Positions 8,715 to 18,427 are shown, counted from the first letter of the stretch. The stretch: DNA of 64,000 nt from Allocoleopsis franciscana PCC 7113 (GCF_000317515.1 NC_019738.1:3622001-3686000), one strand, 5' to 3'. The notes: generated by a model from the letters alone, not told the origin. Made by a program: numbers and translations.

Positions 8715-9344
8715 TTACGGGCAGGTGGATAAGGGATTCCCACACTGAGCTTCCGGTTCAATCCATCCTTTTAGCCCTTCATGTTCAACCAAAGCCCAAG
8801 ATTGGCTACACCCTAAAAGTTTAACCCCGGTTGCGGGTGGAATCCGTCCCATAACAGAGCTTTGCGTATTGGCACTCTTGTACACGGAGACACCTTGAGT
8901 CCCATAACCACGAGTACTGGTGCCCAACAGTTGAGAGTGAACCCAGCCAGTTCCCTGGAATTCGACTTTATCAGGGCTTTCCGCTTTAGAGATCTGTACC
9001 CAGTTCCCTTTAGACCCTGTAATATCGACAATGACACCAATCGTTGTGGTCGGCAAATTCCCAATAACCTTCTGGCTCTCACCAGCTCCAGAACGCACAT
9101 TAACACCTTTTGGGTCTTTATCAATCACAAAGGCAGTAATATCACAAGTCTGCTGTGCCTGAGCCAAACTCTGCGGAGCCTCAGACTGGGTTGAAGATTT
9201 TGAGGTTTGTGCGATCGCAGGCGAACCGATCGCATTTAAACTGGAGGATGTGCTACCTGGCTGAGAGGTTCCTGTCACCCCTCCATCCTGGCATCCAGCG
9301 GCGAGACTCCCTAAAAGTAATGTCACCAGTATTACGTTTCTCAT
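8715..9344 (-). CDS. SH3 domain-containing lipoprotein
   Basis: 209 residues. A short hydrophobic signal ends in the lipobox LAAGC at about residue 18, so the protein should be lipid-anchored. A Ser/Thr/Gln-rich linker follows. Then come two bacterial SH3-like units: the first contains VNVRSGAGESQKVIGNLP, the second GVSVYKSANTQSSVMGRIPP, each ending in a WVQI/WALVE-type strand. Such domains usually bind peptidoglycan or peptides. A GAGGGAGA ribosome site supports the ATG. Confidence 0.8.
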   Translation of the reverse strand: MRNVILVTLLLGSLAAGCQDGGVTGTSQPGSTSSSLNAIGSPAIAQTSKSSTQSEAPQSLAQAQQTCDITAFVIDKDPKGVNVRSGAGESQKVIGNLPTTTIGVIVDITGSKGNWVQISKAESPDKVEFQGTGWVHSQLLGTSTRGYGTQGVSVYKSANTQSSVMGRIPPATGVKLLGCSQSWALVEHEGLKGWIEPEAQCGNPLSTCP

Positions 9345-9433
9345 CGCAGTTCTCCCTCATCGTTTGCTAAAAATTAAAACCGTCGAGCCGTCATATCTGT
9401 ATCTTCCAAACGACTCAATACTAGATCAGGGGG

Positions 9434-10072
9434 TTATTTGAGCTTGATGGCAACTGGCTCACAATTGACTGTTTCTGCGGCCTTGGGCTGCCCAGCCAGG
9501 GCTTCGCAAGCATCCCGATTGGGTTGAAAAAGCAGCTTCAGCCCTTGAGCACGCTCTGGGACTTCAAACGCAACCTCACCGCGTCGCTGATCCCCCGGTT
9601 GGATTGAACCGGTAGGGCTTTTCACATCTTCCAACGCCCCTGCCAATAGAGCAACCTCATAGGGATTATTTTGACTATCCATCAGTTCAAAGGATACAAC
9701 CGACAAGGTTTTGGCTTCCTGTCCTTTGTTAGCAATGGTCGTCGATACCACAATCCATTTATGACCTGAACTGGGCTGAATTACTCCTTTTCCTGGGTGT
9801 TCGCGGATTCCGTTAACTTTAAATTGCAAACTCAGGTTTTTATCTTTTATTGAAACAACGTCCCCCATGTTATGAGTGGATTTGGGCAGGGGGACGGCTG
9901 AAGGTTGTACGCTAGACTCCTGAGCTGAAGGGTTACGACTGGAGCTTTGTGTAGAAGTAGGCGTCGATTTCGTAGTGTCCTGCGGTGGCTTGGTGGAAGA
10001 ACACGCCGTGACGAGGGCGAGTAGAGTCAGGGTTGCAGTCCAACTAGTGAGTTTTCTAGAGACGTGATTCAT
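9434..10072 (-). CDS. DUF4352-type lipoprotein
   Basis: 212 residues with an N-terminal signal and lipobox LVTAC, a low-complexity Ser/Thr/Pro/Gln linker, then one immunoglobulin-like DUF4352-type domain: GHKWIVVSTTIANKGQEAK, FELMDSQNNPYEV and IQPGDQRRGEVAFEVPE. These cell-surface domains are common in bacteria and have no defined activity. It is encoded about 90 bp upstream of the SH3 lipoprotein on the same strand and may share its transcript. Confidence 0.75.
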   Translation of the reverse strand: MNHVSRKLTSWTATLTLLALVTACSSTKPPQDTTKSTPTSTQSSSRNPSAQESSVQPSAVPLPKSTHNMGDVVSIKDKNLSLQFKVNGIREHPGKGVIQPSSGHKWIVVSTTIANKGQEAKTLSVVSFELMDSQNNPYEVALLAGALEDVKSPTGSIQPGDQRRGEVAFEVPERAQGLKLLFQPNRDACEALAGQPKAAETVNCEPVAIKLK

Positions 10073-10245
10073 CCTTGGTGCCAGTGGTCAACGTTTTCGC
10101 TCTAGGATTGTTGACGTTTACTCTACTGGCTATGAGCCTGAACAGCGAAAATATTTTTCCCTCGCCGTATAAGGAATCAATCAATTCTCATTGAAAGGGC
10201 GATCATGGCTTGAGAAACCGCGATCGCCCCATGTATGCATATAAG

Positions 10246-12375
10246 TTAACTCACACGGCGTAATACTACGAGCGATCGCGCCGTAACTGGCACCGCTTGA
10301 GTGTCGGTGAACACTTGCTCCTCATTGAGGAAGCGAGGCTCTTTGGTGTCAATCACAACCGCCCACTGCTTATCCCGCAGCCCCTCTGGTAGAGTAAATT
10401 CAACCGTTTCATAGTGGGCATTAAAGAACAAGAGAAAATCATCATCAATGATGCGCTCCCCTTTAGGACCGCGTGCAGGAATCTCTTGTCCATTCAAGAA
10501 CACTGCAAGAGTCTTGGCATAACCCACTTCCCACTGCTCATCTGTCATCTCACCGCCATCGGCATTGAACCAAGCGATATCTGTGATGCCTGAGCCATGA
10601 ATTGCTCGACCTTGAAACCACTTACGCCGATGAAATACCCGATGCTGACGGCGGAAGTAGATGAGCTGACTGGTAAACTTCAACAGATCCGCATTTCCCT
10701 CTGGCAAGTTCCAATCAAACCAGGAGAGTTCATTATCCTGGCAGTAGCCGTTATTGTTGCCTCGTTGGGTGCGCCCCATTTCATCGCCCCCCAGCAACAT
10801 GGGGATGCCTTGGGACAGCATTAGGGTGGCGAGCATGTTTCGCCGCTGCTGCTCCCGCAACTGCAACACTCCTGGGTCGTCTGTTTCACCTTCCGCCCCA
10901 CAATTCCAAGAACGGTTGTGGCTTTCTCCATCACAGTTGTTTTCCCCGTTTCCTTCATTGTGCTTCTCGTTGTAACTCACCAAGTCGTTCAGGGTGAAGC
11001 CATCGTGGGCGGTGAGGAAGTTAATACTCGCATTCGGTCTGCGCCCATTAATCTCATACAAATCGGGGCTGCCGGTGAAACAGTAAGCAAATTGCCCTAA
11101 TCCACTCTCCTCCCCGCGCCAGAAGTCCCGCACTGTATCGCGATACCTGCCATTCCACTCCGACCAAAGAACTGGGAAGTTCCCCACTTGATAGCCACCT
11201 TCTCCCACGTCCCAAGGTTCCGCAATCAGCTTCACATCGGCTAAGACTGGGTCTTGGTGAATGATGTCAAAGAATGCTGACAGGTTATCCACCGCAAATA
11301 GCTCTCGCGCTAATGCCGAAGCCAGATCGAAGCGGAAGCCATCGACATGCATCTCCGTCACCCAATAGCGAAGACTATCCATGATTAACTTCAGGACTTG
11401 GGCTTGGCGCACGTTTAGAGAATTTCCGCAGCCTGTAAAGTCCATGTAGTAACGGGGATCATCTTCTACCAGACGGTAGTAAATGGCATTGTCGATGCCT
11501 CGAAGCGACAGAGTCGGCCCCATGTGATTGCCTTCCCCCGTGTGGTTGTAGACCACATCCAGAATCACTTCGATCCCGGCAAAGTGTAATGCCTTGACCA
11601 TCTCCTTGAACTCTTTGACCTGCCCCCCCGGCACTTTGTCTGCACTGTAGCCGGAATAGGGGGCCAAATAGTTGATGGAATCGTAGCCCCAGTAATTGCT
11701 TAGCCCTTTATCAACCAGATGTCCGGGACGGGCGAGGAAGTGATGAACGGGTAGCAACTCAACGGCTGTAATCCCGATCGCCTGAAGATGCTCGATCGCA
11801 GCTGGATGGGCGAGTCCCGCATAGGTACCCTGCAACTCTTCCGGGATATCCGGGTGCAGCTTGGTAAAACCCTTGACGTGGGTTTCATAAATAACCGTTT
11901 CGTGCCAGGGTGTTTTCAGCAGTTGGTCATCGCCCCAATCAAAGGACTGATCGACGACAACACACTTGGGCATCAGATGGGCGCTATCTAGATCAGAAAA
12001 AGATAGGTCTTCTTCCGCAGCCTCCCAAGAGTAGCCAAACAGTTCTGGCCCATTGCCAATATCGCCATCAATTGCCTTTGCATAGGGGTCAATCAGCAGT
12101 TTGTTGGGGTTGAAGCGATGACCATTCTGAGGGTCATAAGGGCCATGCACTCGGTAGCCGTAGCGTTGACCCGGTCCCACTCCGGGCACATAGCCATGCC
12201 AGACGAAGTTGCTGACCTCAGTCAGCTCTAGACGCGTCTCTTCATCATCTTTATCAAATAAACAAAGCTCGACGCCTGTTGCGTTTTCACTGAACAGAGC
12301 GAAGTTTGTGCCTTTACCATCCCAAGTTGCACCTAGAGGATAGACTTTACCGGGCCAGAGTGTTGCAATGTACAT
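10246..12375 (-). CDS. glgX: Glycogen debranching protein GlgX (isoamylase type)
   Basis: 709 residues, normal for GlgX. An N-terminal CBM48 (PLGATWDGKGTNFALFSENA) precedes a GH13 barrel. Catalytic residues are visible as the nucleophile Asp in DGFRFDLASAL, the acid/base Glu in IAEPWDVG and the third Asp in FLTAHDGFTL. It hydrolyses alpha-1,6 branches of glycogen or limit dextrins in the cytoplasm. The gene stands alone, with no other glg genes beside it. Confidence 0.93.
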   Translation of the reverse strand: MYIATLWPGKVYPLGATWDGKGTNFALFSENATGVELCLFDKDDEETRLELTEVSNFVWHGYVPGVGPGQRYGYRVHGPYDPQNGHRFNPNKLLIDPYAKAIDGDIGNGPELFGYSWEAAEEDLSFSDLDSAHLMPKCVVVDQSFDWGDDQLLKTPWHETVIYETHVKGFTKLHPDIPEELQGTYAGLAHPAAIEHLQAIGITAVELLPVHHFLARPGHLVDKGLSNYWGYDSINYLAPYSGYSADKVPGGQVKEFKEMVKALHFAGIEVILDVVYNHTGEGNHMGPTLSLRGIDNAIYYRLVEDDPRYYMDFTGCGNSLNVRQAQVLKLIMDSLRYWVTEMHVDGFRFDLASALARELFAVDNLSAFFDIIHQDPVLADVKLIAEPWDVGEGGYQVGNFPVLWSEWNGRYRDTVRDFWRGEESGLGQFAYCFTGSPDLYEINGRRPNASINFLTAHDGFTLNDLVSYNEKHNEGNGENNCDGESHNRSWNCGAEGETDDPGVLQLREQQRRNMLATLMLSQGIPMLLGGDEMGRTQRGNNNGYCQDNELSWFDWNLPEGNADLLKFTSQLIYFRRQHRVFHRRKWFQGRAIHGSGITDIAWFNADGGEMTDEQWEVGYAKTLAVFLNGQEIPARGPKGERIIDDDFLLFFNAHYETVEFTLPEGLRDKQWAVVIDTKEPRFLNEEQVFTDTQAVPVTARSLVVLRRVS

Positions 12376-12971
12376 AGGTTAAGTTTCGGGGAAAACTAAT
12401 ATTGGGTTAGAATCAACGATTGCTGAGTACCTGTCTTATAAGGGTTCGCCGCGTCTAATTTTTCAAGCCTGAAACAGCCTCAATGACTTAAGGATTGAAC
12501 AATTTCATGGGTATACGCAGTGACTTATTTGGGTATACGCAGTGACTTATTGATTAAATGAAGGTTCAGAATTTAGATCCAGTTCAGCCCCAGTAATTCC
12601 GTTGAAGGAATTGGAAACCAAGCAAACGTTGAGATTAATAATGACGCTGTAAACTTAGAGAAGTCCTCTCTCCTCTTCTATCGCGACCTTATCTCTTATT
12701 TGTTATCTGTGATTCATTTTATAGATTATTAGACCAAAAAAACTCAATCTCTGGACATAAGTAAATTAGTTTTCACTTAAATTGCATTAGTATTTAATAT
12801 AAAAAATATAAGAAAATCTAATATTCTGAAGGGGAAAATATATCTTCGGATAGTCTTATCAGTTATTTTAGCTAAAAATGCAAAAACATCCTTAACGTCA
12901 GCCTTTATTTGGCTTGGCCTACTGTCGCATTAAGGATGTATGTTTATTGAATTCTTTTTTATAAACAGCAC
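12376..12971. other. Intergenic region with a 22-bp tandem repeat
   Basis: No convincing gene. At 12508-12551 the 22-bp unit TGGGTATACGCAGTGACTTATT occurs twice without a spacer. Near 12.9 kb an inverted pair CATCCTTAA..TTAAGGATG encloses about 40 bp. The stretch leads into two gene remnants and looks like decayed DNA. Confidence 0.6.
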
Positions 12972-13142
12972 TTATTCAGGGATAAAATCATACTGATCAT
13001 TCACATAGCTCCGTAGATATTGCTCTGAAATACCTGTAATTTTGGCAATCTCTTTCAAAGAAACTTTCCCGAACAGAAGCTTTTCAATGAGGTCTTTTGT
13101 TCGCTGAGAAATTATCTGATTCTGATTTTGATAGTTTGGCAT
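12972..13142 (-). pseudogene. IS1-type transposase remnant, HTH segment
   Basis: A 56-codon frame encodes a helix-turn-helix-like segment (ISQRTKDLIEKLLFGKVSLK followed by EIAKITGISEQYLRSYVND). This resembles the DNA-binding part near the N-terminus of cyanobacterial IS1-family transposases. Neither the zinc-finger start nor the DDE domain is present, so it is probably a remnant rather than a working gene. A free-standing small DNA-binding protein is the less likely alternative. Confidence 0.5.
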
Positions 13143-13308
13143 CAGATCTATACCACTGATTCAGTAGGCACCTTTCTACTTTCGCTTTCTCTACGTTATA
13201 GTTTGGCTAATTCTCTGTCTGTCCTATAGCGTACAGTCATTCTTGCTCATGCTGGACGCTAGGATGTAATTTAAAATACATAACTTCTTTACAATAAATT
13301 CAGCCTGC

Positions 13309-13503
13309 AAGGAGTTCCTCTCGCAAATGCTGGGAGTGCGCCGTGCCAGCGTGAGTGTGGTGGCGGCGATTCTGCAAAAGGCAGGGCTAATCCGCTACAG
13401 TCGGGGCAGGATGAAGATTTGCGATCGCCTTGGTTTAGAAGGCACTTCCTGTGAGTGTTATCGGATTGTTAAACAGGAATTTGATCGCTTGCTGAGTGAG
13501 TGA
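13309..13503 (+). pseudogene. Crp/Fnr-type regulator, C-terminal remnant
   Basis: The frame encodes KEFLSQMLGVRRASVSVVAA, then a GLIRYSRGRMKICDRLGLE stretch and CECYRIVKQEF before TGA. This matches the winged-helix DNA-binding end of cyanobacterial Crp/Fnr-family regulators. The cyclic-nucleotide-binding half is absent: an in-frame stop lies about 45 bp before the homology begins. It is best read as the surviving tail of a deleted gene. Confidence 0.7.
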
Positions 13504-13624
13504 ACAGCAGATGCGATCCTAAGGCGACGCGGATCAGCTTAGACCCGGTTGGCAGAAGTTAGTCACCACCTCTTGATCATGCAAGGGAGCGATTTAGCTG
13601 GATAGTTATTTCTGCCTGGGTGTA

Positions 13625-14047
13625 CTAGGATACGTGAAACAAATCAAGAGGTAAATGACCGTACATTTCATTAATGCCGTCTTCGTAAGCCGATTGACAA
13701 GACACCAAAACGCCGCGATGGATGCCGGTGTAGGAATCGAGATAACACAGGCCAGTTTTCGGGTTGAATTTGATATAAACTGACCCCTCAATCGGCTGAA
13801 GGTCAAAAAGGGATGGATAACCTAAAGCCTCTGCGTAGCTTTTGAGGGCAGATAATCCTTGAGCTGCGGTATCCGCGCAAATTCCTAAAATTTGGTAATC
13901 TGAGTGTTCGGTGAGCAAAAGTAGTGCTTGACGGATGAGAGCTTTTTCAGATTCCGAGGTAATGGATTTGTTTTCGATGCAGTTGAACGGCTTAAGCAGT
14001 TCTTGCGCTTCTTGCAGGGTGAGAGGAGTTGAGTTTTGAGTGGGCAT
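13625..14047 (-). CDS. DUF1824 family protein
   Basis: 140 residues. The pattern LTLQEAQELLKPFNCIE, then LGICADTAAQGLSALKSYAE and a VYIKFNPKTGLCYLDSY strand pair, is that of DUF1824, a family restricted mainly to cyanobacteria. Function is unknown; no signal or membrane segment is visible, so it is probably cytoplasmic. Confidence 0.75.
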   Translation of the reverse strand: MPTQNSTPLTLQEAQELLKPFNCIENKSITSESEKALIRQALLLLTEHSDYQILGICADTAAQGLSALKSYAEALGYPSLFDLQPIEGSVYIKFNPKTGLCYLDSYTGIHRGVLVSCQSAYEDGINEMYGHLPLDLFHVS

Positions 14048-14357
14048 AAATTTTTAGCTTAATCGCCGGAAAGCCCCACAGCATAGCCATGGATTGGCGT
14101 GAAATGAAAGGCGGTCAACTTTTTCCAGAAGATAGCCACCACACAGGTGAAGGGGCATGACTGATTTAGAAGTATAAACAGGCAACCAAGATCCCCGACT
14201 TCTTTGTTAAAACCCTGATTACCACTGGATGAACTTAATTCAGAATTCGGGGAGCTGCTCAAACTCATACCCCTATTCAGCAACGCCGAGGTGAAATAAC
14301 AACCAGACAAGTATGTAATCATACAAAGAAAAACATTAACAATCAATCAATAGAAGC
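14048..14357. other. Gene-free stretch
   Basis: One 95-codon frame exists on the minus strand, but its product has no family features and an unconvincing composition. I see no repeat or regulatory structure here beyond the promoters expected for the two flanking genes. Confidence 0.5.
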
Positions 14358-14609
14358 ATGACCAGACCCACACAAGCCCACATGTCTCGCACAATCGGCA
14401 AGAACAAAACTGACGCCTTTAAAGATTTGACAAAACGCCAGATTGAATATTATATGGGGGCAAAACTGATCGAGGTTGGGGTTAACCCCAACTCCGCGAT
14501 TTATCGATGGTCATTAGAGACGAAGGGTTTTAACGAAATCTGGACTTACAGCGCATACTGGGGCGATTCTAAGGAGCAATTGCTCAAGCAGGAGCAGGAA
14601 TCACCGTAA
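14358..14609 (+). CDS. Small hypothetical protein
   Basis: 83 residues, or 75 from the second ATG. It is basic, with a helical middle (DAFKDLTKRQIEYYMGAKLI) and an aromatic end (IWTYSAYWGDSKEQLL). I do not recognise the family. The codon pattern looks coding and the convergent ABC gene ends 2 bp away, which supports a real gene. Confidence 0.5.
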   Translation: MTRPTQAHMSRTIGKNKTDAFKDLTKRQIEYYMGAKLIEVGVNPNSAIYRWSLETKGFNEIWTYSAYWGDSKEQLLKQEQESP

Positions 14610-14610
14610 A

Positions 14611-15384
14611 CTACTGCAACGTCGTGCCATCCCTTAATATGCCATCTTCCAGATAAGTGACGCGATCGGCAACATCGATAATGCGCGGGTCGTGTGTTAC
14701 CATCAGCACCGTGCAACCGCCTTCTTTCGCCAACCGACGCAGCAGTTCAATCACCTTATGTCCACTATGGGAGTCTAAGGCAGCGGTTGGTTCATCCGCC
14801 ATGATGATTTGCGGGTTGCCGGCTAAGGCGCGAGCGATCGCAACCCGTTGTTTCTGTCCTCCGGATAAATCAGCCGGTTTTTGATTGGCTTGAAACCCTA
14901 ACCCAACCTGTTCTAAGAGAACTTGCGCTTGATAGCGTGCTTTTTTGCCCTTAATGCCTTTGATATTGAGTACAACCTCTACATTTTCAGCGGCACTCAG
15001 CGCTGGAAATAGGTTAAAGTTCTGAAAAATAAAGCCAATGTTTTGCCGTCTAAAGTGAGCCAGCTTGGAGCGAGACATCTGGGTAATCTCTTCTCCAAGT
15101 AAGTATACCTGTCCCGCAGAAGGGGTCAGTAGTCCCGCCAAAATAGAGAGAAGAGTCGTTTTCCCAGAACCCGATGGCCCCATTAAGATTTGGATATCAC
15201 CACTTGCGATTTCCCAATCAACCGCTTTAAGAGCCTGAAAGCGCCGTTGCCCTGACTGATATACCATTTCTACCCCCTTGGCAAGGATAGTTCCCCTGTC
15301 AGGGCGGTTTAACCCAATTGAGCTGAAATCACCCAGGCCTCGTTTTTTCGTAAACAACATTGAGTCAGTTCTAGCAGCACTCAT
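14611..15384 (-). CDS. ABC transporter ATP-binding protein (MacB/LolD/DevA-like)
   Basis: 257 residues. Walker A is GPSGSGKTTLL, the Q loop lies in FIFQNFNLFPALS, the signature is LSGGQKQRVAIARAL, Walker B is IIMADEPTAALD, and the switch His is in VLMVTHDPR. The sequence belongs to the LolD/MacB branch, whose members energise MacB- or DevC-type exporters. About 35 extra N-terminal residues precede the domain. No membrane-fusion or permease gene is adjacent, so it is an orphan ATPase or works with distant partners. Confidence 0.85.
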   Translation of the reverse strand: MSAARTDSMLFTKKRGLGDFSSIGLNRPDRGTILAKGVEMVYQSGQRRFQALKAVDWEIASGDIQILMGPSGSGKTTLLSILAGLLTPSAGQVYLLGEEITQMSRSKLAHFRRQNIGFIFQNFNLFPALSAAENVEVVLNIKGIKGKKARYQAQVLLEQVGLGFQANQKPADLSGGQKQRVAIARALAGNPQIIMADEPTAALDSHSGHKVIELLRRLAKEGGCTVLMVTHDPRIIDVADRVTYLEDGILRDGTTLQ

Positions 15385-15796
15385 CCTTGTTGAGTGTCAG
15401 CGAGTATGATTTTAAAATCAAGATGGCTTGTGCCGCTCTTGCAAATTGTCCATTGTACTGGATATATCTTCAGTTTATCTATCACAGCTAGAAGGCGTCT
15501 AAACCGATACCTGATTATACGCTGCTGCATCTGCAAGTTTGTATCCAAAGCCGTATTTGGGAAGTTGCCACAGAAAAAGACTTACACATTGACACTAAGC
15601 AGTGATTCAAATCACATCCCGGGTAGTGATGCCAATGTATAAGTCTGGTAAGAGGTAAAAACTCTGAAGTTTAGATTGAACTCACTAGGGGAGTCGGGTC
15701 ACTGAATTCAAGCGGAGCATTGATGGCTTGATGATATACCCCTTTTATGCAAAAACTTTTGTTTGAACATCCGCCGAGAACAAACGGATGCGCTCA
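15385..15796. other. Intergenic region upstream of the ABC ATPase gene
   Basis: No supported gene; the 82-codon plus-strand frame has no coding features. At 15407-15420 lies TGATTTTAAAATCA, a perfect 14-bp palindrome about 25 bp upstream of the ABC gene start and so a possible operator. Nothing else stands out. Confidence 0.5.
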
Positions 15797-15991
15797 TTAC
15801 TTAACGGTCATCCAAATTTGATTGGATGAGGAATTTTTTCTGAGATTAACCCTCGGAATTTTCTGGATCAGCTTAGGATTAATCAGTTCAAGCGCTGGCA
15901 TTTCTTGTTTACAACGAGCGCAAAACCAATAAATGCTGCTTTGGCGAATATGACGGAGTAACTGCTCGGAGCAACAAGGACAAGTATTCAT
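15797..15991 (-). CDS. Small zinc-ribbon-like protein
   Basis: 64 residues. The N-terminus CPCCSEQLLRHIRQSSIYWF is followed by CARCKQEMP, giving two CxxC pairs spaced as in a zinc ribbon. The tail is basic. Similar tiny proteins accompany cyanobacterial regulatory genes; a nucleic-acid-binding role is only a guess. It lies downstream of the response regulator on the same strand. Confidence 0.65.
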   Translation of the reverse strand: MNTCPCCSEQLLRHIRQSSIYWFCARCKQEMPALELINPKLIQKIPRVNLRKNSSSNQIWMTVK

Positions 15992-16256
15992 AAAACGCCT
16001 CAGTTGTTAAAGAAAATATCCAGAACAGTAGCCATTGATACTGATATTGAGTAGGACTTGTGAGTTGTTTGAGGGGTGATAAACTCGATGTATTAACACG
16101 CTAAAACACAAGACCTTGCTAATCAGCTCATCACTTATTCTAGGTCAGAATATATAATATTTGGGTGAAAAAATTGGGGGATAAATCGGGAATAAATCGA
16201 GAAGAAGAAAAAAAGTTGACAACCAGAAATACTCGACTCAAAGTTAGTTTCTTTCC

Positions 16257-16934
16257 TTAGTTCAGTGATTTGAGGCGATAACCTACGCTGTGAACCGTTT
16301 CAAGCAAATCATCGGGAGCCTTCGCCGCTCTAAGTTTTTGACGCAAACTCTTAATATGAGCCTTGACGGTGTCTTCTTCTGGAGGATTTTCGAGTGACCA
16401 AATGTGTTCAATGATAGTGCTGCGGCTGAGTATACGTCGTCCGTTGCGTAGCAGTAATTCTAAAATACTGTATTCTTTGGGTGTCAAACGCAGCAGTTCG
16501 TTATTATAACTGACCTCATAGGTTGCTGGATCGAGCTGCAACTGCCCCCACTCCAGAATCGGAGACGATGAAGAACTGTTCCGGCGTAACAAGGAACGTA
16601 TCCTCGCGAGTAATTCCGGTAAATCAAGGGGTTTAACCATATAATCATCAGCCCCAGCATCTAAGCCGATGACTTTGTCAGTACTCATATCCAGAGCTGT
16701 TACCATTAAAATTGGCACAACATAGCCATAGGAACGCAAGCGCTTACATAAAGTAATTCCATCTAGCTTGGGCAGCATTACATCTAGCAAAATTAAGTCA
16801 TACTCAAAGCTTCTGATTTGCTCCCAAGCCGCTTCTCCGTCTCTGGCTTGATCAACTACATAACGTTGGTCGCTAAGGGCTTCGCCTAACGCTTCAGCAA
16901 GGCAAGGATCATCTTCTACGAGGAGAATTCTCAT
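16257..16934 (-). CDS. OmpR-family response regulator (orphan)
   Basis: 225 residues. The receiver domain (1-120) has the acidic pocket in LLVEDD, the phospho-acceptor Asp in LLDVMLPKLDG, the switch Thr in VTALD and the conserved Lys in VKPLD. A winged-helix effector domain follows (LRLTPKEYSILELLLRNGRR; HIKSLRQKLR; VHSVGYRL). It binds DNA after phosphorylation. No histidine kinase gene is adjacent, so the partner is unknown. Confidence 0.9.
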   Translation of the reverse strand: MRILLVEDDPCLAEALGEALSDQRYVVDQARDGEAAWEQIRSFEYDLILLDVMLPKLDGITLCKRLRSYGYVVPILMVTALDMSTDKVIGLDAGADDYMVKPLDLPELLARIRSLLRRNSSSSSPILEWGQLQLDPATYEVSYNNELLRLTPKEYSILELLLRNGRRILSRSTIIEHIWSLENPPEEDTVKAHIKSLRQKLRAAKAPDDLLETVHSVGYRLKSLN

Positions 16935-17173
16935 TGCAGGGGTGCCTTGAGTATTGATATATAAGAATTGCAGATAAAAAACTTTATTACCTAATTTTCA
17001 AATAAAGAATTGATTAATTACTCTTATCCTAACTCACGTTTTCCAGCTTAAGCATTGATGAGATAAAAAAATACACTTTTATCCTGTTTTCAGAAGATAC
17101 AATTTAAATGTGCGTTAGCTTAGAAGTCCGATTTGGTATAATCCAGATCAATTGATACAGGCATCCCAAAAAT

Positions 17174-18232
17174 TCAAAAATGATGTGGAATATTGTCGGT
17201 CTTTTGGGTTTGTCGAGGGTCAATGGGTCGAGCCACCAGGATACCGATCGCATATTTCACCCGACTGACATACTGCTCTAAATCCCGTGCAATGGTTACT
17301 TGTCCAGCCGGGGAGGCGTGAATAAAACCCATGTTGCCGTTGGGTTGGCGGTAAACCAATCCAGTATGGGTAACATCCAAACCCGAAATGTTAGTTGCAA
17401 CGGCAATAATATCCCCCGGTTGCAGTTTCGAGTACAGGCGACGAATCTGTTGGGTGGGAATGTATTGGATGGCTACACCATCAAGCTGGGATTCTCGTTC
17501 GACCATACACTGATAAGCAGTATCGTTACTGGCCATCGGGGGGTAATTCTGGCGATGCATACTCATAAAGTTCAGTTTCTTCTTGAGAGATAAACCGCCT
17601 AAATTCTGACCAATGTTTTGAATTGTTCCCCGTTTTTGGTTGTCATAAATCCATTGGGAAAAGTAATGGAGGCGGCTGCAATAACCATTGATTTGACCAT
17701 CCCAATAACGTTGATCGCGCAGGTGATTGACGAAGGTTGTGTAGGAATAATCCTCTACTGCAACACCTCGTGCGATCGCCAGTACGGTTTCGACCAATAG
17801 CACGCAATCGAACTGATTAAGATTGACAACAAGGGTTTCTTCTTTGGATTGATCTAATAAATTGGCTTTATAGGCACTACCGAGAAATGACTGTGCGATC
17901 GCTTGTAGAATTTCCCCCATGGGGCGCTGATGGAGTTTTTGTGCCCTTGCAGATTGCATGACGCGCCGGAAACGTTCTCCATCTTTGGTTTGAGGGATAT
18001 CCTCGCTTAGGGTTTGGGCGTTAAGATGATCGGTGGATTGAGTGGGGTTCACAGAAGATGGCAAGCTGGAGGTTGTCGCCTTAAGCTGTTTGGGGTTCGT
18101 CAGGATTTGCGGTTTAGCCGACGCAGAAGGAACCAGAAGACGTTGATTGTCCTTGGCGTGAGAGGCAACATGGGAAGCGACACCGAATGCGATCGCAAAG
18201 CCTACCATAGCCAGCCCGAAGCGTTTTCTCAT
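17174..18232 (-). CDS. DUF1460 domain protein (amidase-like, exported)
   Basis: 352 residues. A signal-like hydrophobic N-terminus precedes a ~70-residue Ser/Thr/Lys-rich linker. The DUF1460 domain then begins near residue 85. It includes the conserved Cys in NLNQFDCVLLVETVLA and the late HTGLVYRQ, consistent with the NlpC/P60-like Cys/His arrangement. Members are thought to act on peptidoglycan-type amide bonds outside the plasma membrane. It is transcribed divergently from the 18.4-kb operon. Confidence 0.8.
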   Translation of the reverse strand: MRKRFGLAMVGFAIAFGVASHVASHAKDNQRLLVPSASAKPQILTNPKQLKATTSSLPSSVNPTQSTDHLNAQTLSEDIPQTKDGERFRRVMQSARAQKLHQRPMGEILQAIAQSFLGSAYKANLLDQSKEETLVVNLNQFDCVLLVETVLAIARGVAVEDYSYTTFVNHLRDQRYWDGQINGYCSRLHYFSQWIYDNQKRGTIQNIGQNLGGLSLKKKLNFMSMHRQNYPPMASNDTAYQCMVERESQLDGVAIQYIPTQQIRRLYSKLQPGDIIAVATNISGLDVTHTGLVYRQPNGNMGFIHASPAGQVTIARDLEQYVSRVKYAIGILVARPIDPRQTQKTDNIPHHF

Positions 18233-18266
18233 ATTTAGAGCTTACTCCTCAACCACCTAATGTTTA

Positions 18267-18281
18267 CTGACCATCGGTCAG
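18267..18281. promoter_or_regulatory. Operator-like palindrome in a divergent promoter
   Basis: CTGACC-ATC-GGTCAG is a perfect 6+6 inverted repeat in the 200-bp space between the leftward DUF1460 gene and the rightward nuclease-like gene. The form resembles TetR-family operators. No regulator is encoded next to it, so this is a guess. Confidence 0.35.
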
Positions 18282-18427
18282 CTTAGCAAAAGTAGACGTT
18301 GGCTGGAGAGAAAAGTTTACCCCTGAGTTTTCCGTTGATAATAAAAAGAATAAGGGCAATGGAGGAATTAACCACGGGAGGCACCAACACTTACCCCGTC
18401 TACGTCGTCAGAGGGAGCAAGAAATTA

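Noticed and set aside
12376-13624. CRISPR array or tRNA gene in the repeat-bearing gap
   Set aside because: Only two adjacent copies of a 22-bp unit without spacers, and no cloverleaf could be drawn.
14059-14346. 95-codon minus-strand frame with a hydrophobic start
   Set aside because: No family feature, Ser-rich and irregular composition, no ribosome site; it fills an intergenic gap by chance.
15394-15642. 82-codon plus-strand frame upstream of the ABC ATPase gene
   Set aside because: It covers the promoter of the divergent ABC gene and its product has no coding character.
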